In this document: piece by piece, positions 32,505 through 43,460 of the stretch | Layout: every line of letters begins with the position of its first letter | How positions within the stretch are numbered: position 1 is the stretch's first letter | From: Spongilla lacustris | Lineage: Eukaryota; Porifera; Demospongiae; Spongillida; Spongillidae | Reading direction: 5' to 3' | Length of the DNA stretch: 64,000 nucleotides | Assembly (NCBI GenBank): GCA_949361645.1 | Contig: OX442417.1 | Span: 4,818,819-4,882,818 of the forward strand | Notes under the pieces: model-generated | Told to the model about the DNA's origin: nothing | Databases searched by the model: none | Seen by the model: only the letters and a program-made list of their open reading frames with translations | Translations under genes and position numbers: made by a program

Positions 32505-34120
32505 TTAACAGGAGTCTGGAGTACAGTAAGGGGACCCCCTCGGTCCAATGCTTTTTGCTTTTGTACTCAAAAAGCTTCTTTCTTTCTTGTTTCTTTCGCA
32601 TCCTCCTTAATGCATGGTACCTTGATGATGGTGTTCTAGCAGTGAATAGGTCAGATGACATGTCGTACGTGCCCTACAATGGCTACATCTCATCGAAGAG
32701 CTGGGTCCACATTCGGGGCTTTACATCAATATTACTAAATGTGAATTGTTCAGCAGAATTGGTAACTCACTTTTCCCTTCTGTAGTGAAGCTTTCCCTTC
32801 TACCCAATTTAGAAATCCTTGGGATACCAATGGAAGACTTTGTGGTTTTGTTCACGATCAATTTCAGAGAAATGTACACTTTATTTGAAGCACTAGTTGA
32901 TGTCTCTGCTGTAGATCTCCATGTGGCTTTTTCACTCCTTCGTTTGTGGGGTAGTTATTGCAAGCTAGTGCACTTAGCCCGAGCTGTTACCCACAGCCTC
33001 TGTGCAGATGCTCTGAGGATTTTTGATGAGGAGGTGAGGCATTGTTTTTCTTCCTGCATAGCAGTACAAGTGGATGTACCTGCATGATGCACATTGGCAA
33101 CAGGCACAGCTTAGTCAAATATTTGGTGGGCTTGGCCTACGCTCCTTATCTCTCCACTCCAGTGCTGCTTTTATCTCTTCCGATCCCTTGCCTCTTCTGG
33201 TTACGGGACTGATGCAAACATTCATCTGCAACATGCAATTACCAATTTCAATTTAATGCACAAGTCTCTCCACATGATGCCATAACAATTGAGGTAGTCA
33301 TAGCTTCTCCACCATCCCAGAGAACTTTATCCAAGAGGTTAGACACCCTAAATTTTCAGACCTTTCTAGCTTCTTCCTCACCTGTGGACAAGGCTTGAAT
33401 CCTTTCTACCTCTGCACCACATGCAGGTTCCTGGATCTCAGTTTTTCCTTCCCCTGGCTTGAAACAGCACCTAGATCTTTCTGAATGTCAGGTGGCTAAT
33501 AGGTGGTGGCAGTTGGGTCTGGACACCTCGGGGGGCTCTCTGTGCCCTTTCTGCCCTGGCGTTGCACTTGACATGCTTGGTCCACATGCTGCTTTATGTA
33601 AACATGGTGGAGATATGTGGTGGCTAGGCGCAATCATCTTAGAGACATTTTTGCTGCATTTTGTTGTCATGCCCACATGTCGGTGAAAGTTGAGGTAGGG
33701 TATGGGCTAGGCATAGGCCCCGCCCGGCAGATGTTCTTGTTCAGGGCTATGACAGAGGAAAACCAGCTGCCTTTGATGTAACAGTTACATCTGTTCTTTT
33801 CTCTGCCATCATAAAGGAAGCTAGTGCAGCAGTTGGCCTTTGCAGTCGAGGTTAGTAAGCATACTGCTAATGATGCCAAGTGAAAAGAATTGGGATGGTC
33901 TTGCATCCCACTGGCTGTTGAAACATATGGCAACTGGGGAAATGAAGCTCAGTGCGCATTTTCCAGACTAGCCTCTTTGCTTGCCATAGGCCAGGCCAGC
34001 TCTAAAGCAAAAATGGCTGCAGAGATCTATGGCCATCTGAACTTATCTCTTGTTCTGTTGTGAGATCAGTGTCCAGAGCCATCTTAGGGGGGGGGGGGGG
34101 GGGGGGGGAGTTAGCAAGTG
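32505..34120 (+). pseudogene. LINE copy from RT palm to C-terminus, with nonsense in QQGDPLGP
   Basis: The plus strand reads through the palm motif, in which the second Gln codon of QQGDPLGP is now TAA (about 32526). It then passes YLDDGVLA (about 32620), 'LEILGIPMED', and the AQLSQIFGGLGLRSLSLHS block. Next are 'CPFCPGVALDMLGPHAALC' with 'KHGGD' (zinc region), a decayed RPADVLVQGYDRGKPAAFD endonuclease block at about 33722-33775, 'LGWSCIPLAVETYGNWG', and a tail ending near 34065. There are repeated frameshifts. The most complete copy of this family in the window. Confidence 0.85.
34087..34108. repeat. Poly-G tract (22 nt)
   Basis: Uninterrupted G run at the 3' end of the preceding LINE copy. 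Confidence 0.9.
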
Positions 34121-34282
34121 CATTTGTAGAACTGTAGTGTAGATCTTATGTGTAGTTTTGTTGTATCAATTGTACATGTATAAAGTGGAATAAAAATTAT
34201 ACCATAATAATCAAAACTAATAACACATGACAAACTACAACCTAACTAGTAAACTATAGGTTATGATGTATAAGTCAACTGT

Positions 34283-34870
34283 CTAAAAAGAGCTCTGATA
34301 CTTTAGCACGGGGACCTGCCCTTGCAATAAATGCTCTGGCATTCGAGCGCACAAGGGATAGGTTGAGTTTGCTATAAATGCTGTCCAGAGTGGTGGAAGT
34401 GGAGGAGTTAATCTGGACTCACAGGCGGGATGCAAGTGTCTTGAATGTGTTAGAGGCAAGTTGGCCCCAGGCCCCAAAGGATTCAACAACAAGGGGTATG
34501 CAACTCCAGCCTAGTTCTTCACAAATCCCCGATTTTTCACGTATCTTGCGCTGTTCTGTGGCAGAGCCTGCTGTATGTCCTGCATCAGAAACAACGTCAG
34601 GTTGTAGCGGAGATGACACTGAGATCGAATGCAGCAGGTTTGCCATTGAAGCCCCAGTTGTTTATTAGAATGTCAGCTGGTCTAGATTGTTTCTGGTCAT
34701 GACCAAGGCCACTGCCAGCTTCCAACTTAGGGTTGTACAAGGCTTGCTTGAAGAGTTGATGCAAAGTGTCACGAAGGTGGTTATGGCTTACAATTACATC
34801 ACTACCCCTCTTGCAAGTTTGGTGAGCCTCAAGGGCTTTGGTCGGGCAAAAAGCGCACACAGATAGCAAA
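34283..34870 (-). pseudogene. LINE 3' fragment, minus strand
   Basis: The minus strand shows TCKRGSDVIVSHNHLRDT, then 'SRPADILINNWGFNGKPAAFD', the best-preserved endonuclease block in the window. 'CEELGWSCIPLVVESFGAWG' and 'KLNLSLVRSNARAFIARA' follow. Two frame changes are present. It stands tail-to-tail with the preceding plus-strand copy. Confidence 0.8.
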
Positions 34871-34898
34871 TAGGCTTCTTCATTTACAAATTCTTACT

Positions 34899-35222
34899 GT
34901 GAGTTGTAGGATCCTACCAAGCCTCACTTCCAAGACTAGCATCAATCAGACTCTATCTGTCCTGAATGATCAGGATCTCCCCCTTGGTCTATTTCCTAAC
35001 TTCAGCAAATGTGATTTTTTTTTTGCAAATAATCCTCCTTACCTGACTTTCATGATGCTATCGCTACATGCTCAAATATTCCCAATTTTGTCATTCTTGG
35101 GTCACCAATTGGAGACAAAAGCTTTTGTGAAGACTACCTATCATCAGCCATCAGGGCTTCTAATATCTTGCCCCAACAACTGCAGAAACTAGAGGATCCC
35201 CAGATTGCCCTAACTCTAGAGT
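34899..35222 (+). pseudogene. LINE internal fragment, plus strand
   Basis: Encodes 'LPLGLFPNFSKCDFF', 'FVILGSPIGD' and 'LEDPQIALTLE' in shifting frames, matching the post-palm region of the RLE LINE. It ends abruptly where LINE similarity stops. Confidence 0.65.
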
Positions 35223-36346
35223 AAGAGTTGCCTGGCAACAGTAAATTAAGACGCGTATGGCGTCATATTGCATACTGCTAGGCAACCACCGATAATGAAT
35301 TGCACCTGCTTGGGTCATTTCACGGCATTTCATCACCAGCTAACAACTTTAGGTCTCATTTGTATGAAAGGGCACGTTTGGAATCAAAATGCCATTCTTA
35401 GAAGCTAATCTTGTCTTCGTACGACGTTCGTGTCGCGAGTTATACGTGATTAACGGAAGACGGAGGAGGAGATGAACAAAATTAAATGGCGGAATTTTGG
35501 TACCGACTTGTCACTCCACGTAAACGGCACTATTTAGTGAAACTCACGTTATATGTGCATTTTTGCTGTGATGAATTATATGCTAGGTGGTGAGTAAAGG
35601 CAACGCTTCGTTACCGTTTTATAACGCTCGTTCGAAAACCACGCCCACGAAGCCAATCCTACATAAAACCTGAAAAATCGATTGGACTTTTTTTCATAGT
35701 CGAAATAATCAATTTTGATGTATGAAAAAGGTTACACACCCTATTTAAGTATATTAAGTTGCTTGTAGGACTGTTTGAGCTAGCCCTACAGTGTTCTTTT
35801 CTTATACACTTACAATGATTCAGTTGTTTACTATACATTTGTATGAGAGATATTGTTTAAAAAGGGTGAGTTTTTAATTTTTTACTTTTATCCTATACTC
35901 TACATGCGAGTGCTCAATTCAGCTAGGTGCGTGTCAAGCTATCCCGCCAAACTTTTAGGCCTCGTCTTGGTGCATAATGCTATAGTTATGAGGCATGAAT
36001 GGTGACGGAGAAAAGGACCAGGATAAATTTCTACGCGGCAATTCGTTACAGTCGTAGCAACCGCGAGTTGAAGGTCCGCTGCTGAAGCCTCCTCCTGTCT
36101 TTCCGTTCAAGCCTACCCATTGATGGTTAACTGTTCATTGTGTATGTCAGTACTTTGCTTTGCACTTCAGTGTTATGGATAATAATAATGTTATCCGTAA
36201 AGAAGCTAGTATTCAATGAAAACGAAAACGAAAGGCGCACATGCATGGCGTATGCATGTACAGTATACGGCAATTTTCGGTGCAACGTGTAATGGTGTGT
36301 ATATAACAATAATTATTATTGTGTATCTAATAACAATGTTTTCTTG
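35223..36346. other. Non-coding interval
   Basis: No gene recognised. Short direct and inverted AT-rich motifs only. Confidence 0.4.
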
Positions 36347-36645
36347 ATTCTGCAAAAGCTGCAGAATCAAGAAAACATGAACAAAATGACACAAAGTGTT
36401 CAGAGCTTGGTTGGCAGTGCATTCCACTAGCAGTGGAAACATATGGAGCCTGGGGTGAAGAGGCACGCAATGCTTTCTCCTGTATAGCCATGCGCGAAGC
36501 CATCCTCACAAACTGTAGCAAATCCCAAGTTTTGGGGGATCTATATGGCAGACTGAGCATTGTGCTTGTGAGAGCAAACGCCAGGGCTATCCTTGCTAGA
36601 ACATTGCAGGTGGCAGACATGCAGGTCGATGCAATGGACTACTGA
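36347..36645 (+). pseudogene. LINE C-terminal fragment (open to its stop)
   Basis: Frame KCSELGWQCIPLAVETYGAW through GDLYGRLSIVLVRANARAI to 'QVDAMDY' and stop at 36645. The last 26 codons nearly match the copy ending at 15160, so both derive from one young subfamily. No catalytic part is present. Confidence 0.8.
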
Positions 36646-36705
36646 TCTTTCGGTGTGTATTTGCCTAAGAATTTGTTTTTTATATATATATAATTATTAA
36701 TAACT

Positions 36706-37525
36706 GGGACAGTTTCCACGAAAATGGCCCTTCGTTTATGATTATAAAATCTTATAAAATTGCTATGTATTTGAATCGTAATAACTTCCGAACGGTTAAG
36801 GCTATTAATTTCCTATTGTCAAAACTTCATACCACACCATTTCTCTATGGTAAAATACATTTTGGAGTCTTGCACTTGCTCCGTGCCAGAATTGCAACGT
36901 CCGATACCCCACCGGGTTCAAACTCAACATAACTTTCTGTAGGAGTTATGAAATCGCTTCAAATTTGGTTTGTAGGTGGAGAGGTCCTATACCTATCGAT
37001 TTGTTTTGTTCGTTAATTTTTATGCCATCCGTTACTGAGATACAGTTGAACAAACTACGTGCATGTTTTCCCGCTTGATTCGCGCCAATGATATAATCCC
37101 CGCCTCCCCATACATTGAGCGGAACGCAATTTGCCCAAATCATTGGCGCGAATCGAGCGCGAAAACGGGCACGTAGTTTGTTCAACTGTATCTCCGTAAT
37201 GGATGGCATAAATATCAACGAACAGAACAAATCGATAGGTATAGGACCTCTCCACCTACAAACCAAATTTGAAGCGATTTCATAACTCCTACAGAAAGTT
37301 ATGTTGAGTTTGAACCCGGTGGGGTATCGGACGTTGCAATTCTGGCACGGAGCAAGTGCAAGACTCCAAAATGTATTTTACCGTAGAGAAATGGTGTGGT
37401 ATAAAGTGCTGACAATAGGAAGTTAATAGCCTTAACCGTTCGGAAGTTATTACGATTCAAATACATAGCTATTTTATAAGATTTTATAATTATAAACGAA
37501 GGGCCATTTTCGTGGAAACTGTCCC
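36706..37525. mobile_element. 820-bp foldback element, ~385-bp arms
   Basis: Starts gggacagtttccacgaaaat and ends with its reverse complement. Arms 36706-37088 and about 37142-37525 are nearly identical and meet at a ~50-bp centre near 37085-37140. The four bases aact flank both ends, a possible target duplication. No transposase frame. Confidence 0.85.
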
Positions 37526-37890
37526 AACTATTATAATGTATAATGTTATAAAATTTCCTTGCGTTTGAATCATTATAACTACTGAACGGTAATAGCTATC
37601 GACTTCCTATTTTCAGCACTTAATACTATACCATTCCTCTATGGTAAAATACATCTTGAGATCTTGCACTTTCTCTGTGCCAGTATTGCAACGTTGGATA
37701 CCCACCCATGCACCATAACTTTCTGTAGGAGTAATCAATTCGCTTCAAATTCGGTTTGTGTATATAGGTAGAGAGGTCCTATCCTATCGATTTCTTCTTT
37801 TCGTTAATTTTTATGTTACCCGTTACGGAGATACATGCAGCTGCGCAAAATAGGTACACGTTTCCCGCTCGAATCGCGCCGTTGTACGTG
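37526..37890. repeat. Diverged half-copy of the adjacent foldback arm
   Basis: Aligns with 36735-37085 in the same orientation but with many differences (for example the 'ctatggtaaaatacat' and 'ggtcctat...tatcgattt' blocks). Its counterpart in reverse orientation is at about 42165-42590. Confidence 0.75.
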
Positions 37891-38870
37891 CGTGGACTGC
37901 ATGCTTCCATGCACCAGCAACTACTTCCTGTGGGCTGAGATTTTGATAACTTATAGCCACACCTATACTGCGCTAGCTGGCATGGGTAAGTATTTAACGT
38001 ATCGTCCCTGTCACCGTTGTTATTCGTTATCTAAACATTATGGCGACGCCCACTGAAGACGAGTTCGTAAGAGTTTCAATCGGCCGGCGGACGAGTTCGA
38101 GCGGTACGGATAGATTACGCCGATCGATATTCAAGATACATTCGAGGAGGATGGGGAGATTGAGAGGTTGTAGGGAGTAAACAGCTGCTAAGTCACTAAC
38201 CGAGCCACCGGCCACACCCCCACATATATGGGGCTCCAGACAGCAGCCCCGCATATATAACCAACAGCAAGCGGATCCTGCATGCACTGCCAGCAGGGGT
38301 GTCCGGTGCCCCATGCACACACGCAGGGGTCAATAGATATGATGCCAGGGGAAATGCAAGCCGTCTCACTACATGCAAGAAGTCCCCAAATTGTACACAC
38401 CTGCATGCCCCTAGCAGTGGAACCATTAGCTCTCTCTGCAAGTGCCCCCCACGGGCCACGGCCCTCCTGCCCACTACCTGTCCTTTACTGCACGTTTAGC
38501 CAACGGCCCAGGGACCAATGAGGGTGTCATGCCGTAAATGGTCCGGGCTATAACCGGTCTGACCGGACCGGACCGTCCATCCTCCGGGCCCTCCTGGACC
38601 ATCCATGGTCACCACCTATGGTCTCCCTCTGCTAAAATTTTTGAGCCGACCATAAAACGTAAGATTCAGAAAATGACTTACGAGTTAAGAAACATATCCG
38701 TGCCATATTTTCTCGAGGCTGTTTTTTAAAAAAGATTGGCGAGTACATCAAATTCGATGACATACAACTCTTCATGCGTGCACAGATTTCCTTCGTTAAG
38801 CTCAATGTTATAAAACTTCCAAGCGCAGTATCGGTCGGTAGAGATACCGACATGCAACAATTAAGCTTAA
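37891..38870. other. Interval with GACCATCC-type repeats
   Basis: GC-richer than its surroundings. At 38540-38625 'ggaccatccatggtc'-like palindromic motifs occur; similar units recur at about 41880-42050 on the other side of the TTAA element. A degenerate LINE-like CPLAVEP reading occurs near 38400 but is too weak to assign. Confidence 0.4.
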
Positions 38871-38871
38871 C

Positions 38872-39145
38872 TTAATGTCTATTGTCCTGAATGTCCACCC
38901 GGGGGTACAATTGGACACCCGGGTGGACAGCAAAAAAAGTTTTTGCCGTTCGGTCACGGAATGGACCTGGCTGCATTTAACGGTACTGGCTTACAGAGCA
39001 AGTCTTTTCAGGATCGGGCCGAGATAAGTAAGGCTTAAAACCTTTCGGTACTCGTAAAACGACCCGTGCTAGCGGACCTATCCATTACGCTCCGTGCATG
39101 CGGATCGGTCGGAGCGTAAGGGTAAAAATCCATTTAAGAACCACA
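38872..39145. mobile_element. Left half of a TTAA-type palindromic element
   Basis: TTAA at 38872-38875 followed by tgtctattgtcctgaatgtc and ~260 bp matching the arm of the complete element at 41117-41569. An inverted partial arm at about 40978-41112 may be its other end, with 1.8 kb of unrelated DNA between. Confidence 0.75.
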
Positions 39146-40977
39146 TTTACTTTCAGAAATCACAGCCCTCTCCACACACGGAATTTTGATATGATTTCTT
39201 TTGAAACCCATTTCCAAATTCGTAGAAGAACACTCGTAAACTATTCATTTGTCTCCATCTTGTATTGTTGGTCCGTTTTGGACCCCTTAGGGATCAGGGG
39301 GGGTCGTGCGTGTGTGACCTAATAAGAACCAATGGACTCTAGATGGCAAACGTACTTCAATTTCATTTAAGGGCCTATGGTTAGACTTGATTCATAACAT
39401 GAACTGTTTTTTTCTCGCTTACTAAGGCCTTAGCTCAACCAATGATCGATACTTAGCTGTGGATGCAGATGCATGCGGATGTATACATACGCAAGCACAT
39501 GCACGCTACAACTACTATTAACCTTCCAGTCATATTTTCAATTGATGGGTTGTAACACATTGCAAGTTCGAAATATTGGTGCATGGGATGGGGTTACCCA
39601 TCATGCAGGTTTTAAGTGACATATCTATATAGGAGCCTCCACAGTCTCCATACTGGTAGCAGTAGTTTAAGTCTTGGCAAGCCACTGCTTCTACATGACA
39701 TCCTTTAGGAAGGGAATAAGCATACTAGAGGTCACTCCCTTTGAAATAATCCCGAGCTTCGAGTCTAATTGCTTCCTAATGACATGTACATGACTCTACT
39801 CTTGCCTATTTAACTTTTGGGACTTTAATGAACTGACTCAAGAAACTGGCAGGTAATATATAAAAAGCCCTGGGACCCTAGAAGAGTGCTGCTCATCTAT
39901 TATTAGGTCATCTGCAGTCAAGCATCCTTCTCAAGTATGGTAAAATATTTATTAGCATTCATCCCTCCAGCCCTTTAAATTTTTGGCAAGCTCTGGATAA
40001 CTGCAGAAAAGGCCAGCCAGCCTTGGCCTTGAACCCCTGCATTCAGGCACATTATGTTCTTTATTTTTAGGCCAAAGCCATGGTCATCATGTTGGTAACA
40101 TATTCCATGATTATATCCTTCCCTAGAACACACCAGTAGCACAGACCTAGCCACCTTAATTATACTTCATGGCAATGCAATTCTGAGATGGCCATACTAG
40201 CTCCTTCCCATTCTTGAGGTGCAACCTCACTGGTCATTCATCCTATAAGTGTCTTCAATTCCTCAGTACATTTGATAGCTTCGATCAATCGAACATTGGC
40301 ATTACCTTGAGAATAGTTAGTCCCCTCCTGACCGTCACTCCCTTCTTTTTGTTATTCTCCTTACCAGTAAATCGGTTGAACAAGTAAGGCATGCATTAGA
40401 GGCTGGGCCAGGGGCTCCCTCCCTTCACCCTTAGCATTCTTATAGGCGGTCTCCCACACCTGGATGACTGGGGCTGTTCTTGTTGTTTCTCAATCAACGC
40501 CCTAGCTGCTTCCTCCTGTAAGAAAATCGTAGCCATATCCAGCTGGGCTTTATCATGGGCCAGAAATGACTTGTTGGAAGCGACGGGCCTCGATAAAAGT
40601 GTACTAACTAATATCTATGCACAAGCGTACGTTGATCATGAAACTCACGGGCTCAATATTGGAGTAGTAAGCTTACCGTATATGGCCATGATGTTTAGCT
40701 CCAAGTGGAGGATAAACAAACGAGTGGTCGAAGCCAACAAGGCTGGTTTCAGTTGTTTTTGCCCAAATACCTTCCCCCCCGCTCGTATTAGAAGTTAAAC
40801 AAGAGAGAGCCACCCCCTCCCCCCACGCACACACACATGCACACACACACACACTCGTAGTAGAAGCAGTAGAAGTTAAACAAGAGAGAGAAGGAAGCTA
40901 ACAAGGCTGCATGTTTCGCTTTAAAAAACTTACGTGGTACACACAGACCCTACCCCCCCTTCCGGTTCTTATTGGGA
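39146..40977. other. Decayed or unrecognised DNA between TTAA-element arms
   Basis: No confident gene. The minus strand at about 40440-40565 reads 'DKAQLDMATIFLQEEAARAL', possibly a remnant of a retroelement gag-like or coiled-coil protein. The plus strand has (CA)n at about 40826-40852. Otherwise nothing. Confidence 0.35.
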
Positions 40978-41116
40978 CACCGGTTCTTAAATGGATAATT
41001 ACCCTTAATGGATAGGTCCGCTAGCACGGGTCGTTTTACGAGTACCGAAAGGATTTAAGCCTTACTTATCTCGGCCCGATCCTGAAAAGACTTGTTCTGT
41101 AAGCCAGTACCGTTAA

Positions 41117-41569
41117 TGTCTATTGTCCTGAATGTCCTCCCGGGGGTACCTATGTATACCCGGGTGGACAGCAAAAAAAGTTTTTGCTGTTCGGTCATGG
41201 AAGGGACCTAGTGGCATTTAACGGTACTGGCTTATAGTATAAGTCTTTTCAGGATTGGGCCGAGATAAGCAAGGCTTAAATCCTTTTGGTACATGTAGAA
41301 CGAGCCGTACTAGCGGGCCTATCCATTACGCTCCACGCATGCGGATCGGTCAGAGCGTAATGGATAGGCCCGCTAGCACGGATCATTTTACGAGTACCGA
41401 AAGGACTTAAGCCTTACTTATCTCGGCCCGATCCTGAAAAGACTTGTTCTGTATGTCAGTACCGTTAAATGCAGCCAGGTCCATTCCGTGACCGAACGGC
41501 AAAAACTTTTTTTGCTGTCCACCCGGGTGTCCAATTGTACCCCCGGGTGGACATTCAGGACAATAGACA
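41117..41569. mobile_element. 453-bp palindromic MITE flanked by TTAA
   Basis: Begins tgtctattgtcctgaatgtc and ends with the reverse complement; the two arms of about 225 bp meet near 41335. TTAA lies directly outside both ends (41113-41116 and 41570-41573), the hallmark target of piggyBac-type transposases. It appears inserted in a TTAA inside an inverted arm of an older copy. No coding capacity; mobilised in trans if at all. Confidence 0.85.
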
Positions 41570-41726
41570 TTAAGATAATCAATTTACAGCTAGACAGCTA
41601 CATGTATATGTAACGTGTAGTATTGATATGTGTACTGCGTCAATCTGCTGACAGTATTGTGCAGCATTGGTTTTTTCGTATGTATACTACTGTATAGTGG
41701 CGGATTCAAGAAGAGGGGGGGCGGCT

Positions 41727-41743
41727 CCCCCCCCCCCCCCCCC
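41727..41743. repeat. Poly-C tract (17 nt)
   Basis: C run following 'gagggggggcggct'; one of the window's long G/C homopolymers. Confidence 0.85.
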
Positions 41744-42164
41744 TCCCCTCGCCAAATATAGTTCACTAATCAAGTAGTATACGATAGCTAGCTTCGCGCA
41801 TCATTTATGCGCTGCGCATGCATGCTTGTTTTAGATCGCTGAAAATGCCCGGCCTCTCCCCCTCCATCACCAATCTAATCGTGGGGCTGACCATCTGTGG
41901 CAGAGGGAGACCATCTATGACACCATGGATGGTCCTAGGGGGACCGTTCACAGCGCCACGTCATGGATGGTCGGAGTCCGTCCGGGGGGACCATCTGCAG
42001 TTACCATGGATGGTCCGGGGGGACCAATTATTGGGGGACCATCCGTTGTGTGACAGGTCAGCTCCCTCACTGCAAGCAGACAGAACAATTAATAATGCAA
42101 GTGAACTTAATAGCCCACACTACAAGTCTAGTATATACCGTGTGTATGTGTACAAATTACATGC

Positions 42165-42590
42165 ACTTTTTCCTGCTCGATGATATACTGAACAAACTGC
42201 CTCCCCATACATTGAGTGGGACGCGATTTGACCAAATGATTGGCGCGAATCGAGCGGGGAAAAGTGGACGTACTTTGTTTAACTGTATCTCCGTAACGGA
42301 TGGCATAAAAATGAACGAACAGAACAAATCGATAGGTATAGGACTTCTGTACCAAGAAAAACGAATTTGAAGCGATTTGATTACTCCTGCAGAAAGTTAT
42401 GGCGGGTTTGAACCCTGGCATGGAGCAAGTGCAAGAGTCCAAAATGTAATTATCATAGAGAAAGTGTGTAGTATGAACTGTTGAAAATAGGAAGTCGATA
42501 CCTTTTAGCGTTCGGAAGATATAGCGACTGATTCAAACAAAAAGCATTTTTATAACATTGTATAAGGTTATAAAACATCAGACAATTTTG
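42165..42590. repeat. Inverted half-copy of the 36.7-37.9 kb foldback arm
   Basis: The reverse complement aligns with 37530-37880, sharing the 'tgtatctccgtaacggatgg' and 'aaatcgataggtataggac' blocks. Together the two half-copies bracket the TTAA-element cluster like the arms of a ~5-kb composite palindrome. Confidence 0.75.
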
Positions 42591-43460
42591 CCATATAATA
42601 TATCCTACACTGTATATATACCATATTATTGCAACAGCCAACTCTTTGTATGGAGGTGAAGAGAGTGGGGTGGTTGCATGGTGGGGGAATGAACTGATAA
42701 TTTTCAACCATTTAACATAATGTGCTTCAGTGCTGTGGGATATAAATTCCTGTTACAGGTGATTAACTTGTACGTGATGCATTAGAGAAGTCATCCGAAT
42801 TATAGCATGCACGGTTGTGCACGGGACTGAGAAACTCACTTTGCAGTAACCAAATACGTACTTATTGCTCTTTCGTGGAATTCTGACTTTAATGATCCAA
42901 ATCCTGAGTAGTGGCACAGATAATTATCGTGTTGTGCACATGCTTTTGGGTGCACGTATACATTTGCACTCGGCGTTAAAACATATACATGTGGGTGGCA
43001 CAGACGATGGCAAGTACGGCGAACGCCGGGGCTCTTAATACTAACCATGGTTCACCTAGCGACCCTTCCTCGCTCGTAATTCAGTGGAATATCGCAAGGG
43101 GGTTGCAGTATCGGTATAATAGTGTTAAATGATTAATGCACCCCTAACCTTAACCTTCCCCCTCTCAACCCGTTGTTGTTGTAGTATGGTCTTAACATTT
43201 TTGCCAATTTATTGGTGATGATTTGTCATGGCAAAGTAACAGCCAAAGGTATGTATCATCACACATATATGGACTGAATTGCAAGTGAAAATAAAAAGTA
43301 TATGTCAAACAATACTACTGCCATTAAATTATAGAATGGTGTCGCTTGTATGTACAGTAACACCTCTCAAATGATAAGCAATATCGTATACGGCAGTGTG
43401 CGGAAGTTCATTTCAAATAAATACGCTTCGCGTACGCGCAGGGTTATCATAAAATTCAGG
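42591..43460. other. 5' flank of the micro-exon gene
   Basis: No coding sequence. The promoter is expected here but no clear TATA box at a fitting distance was identified. Confidence 0.35.
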
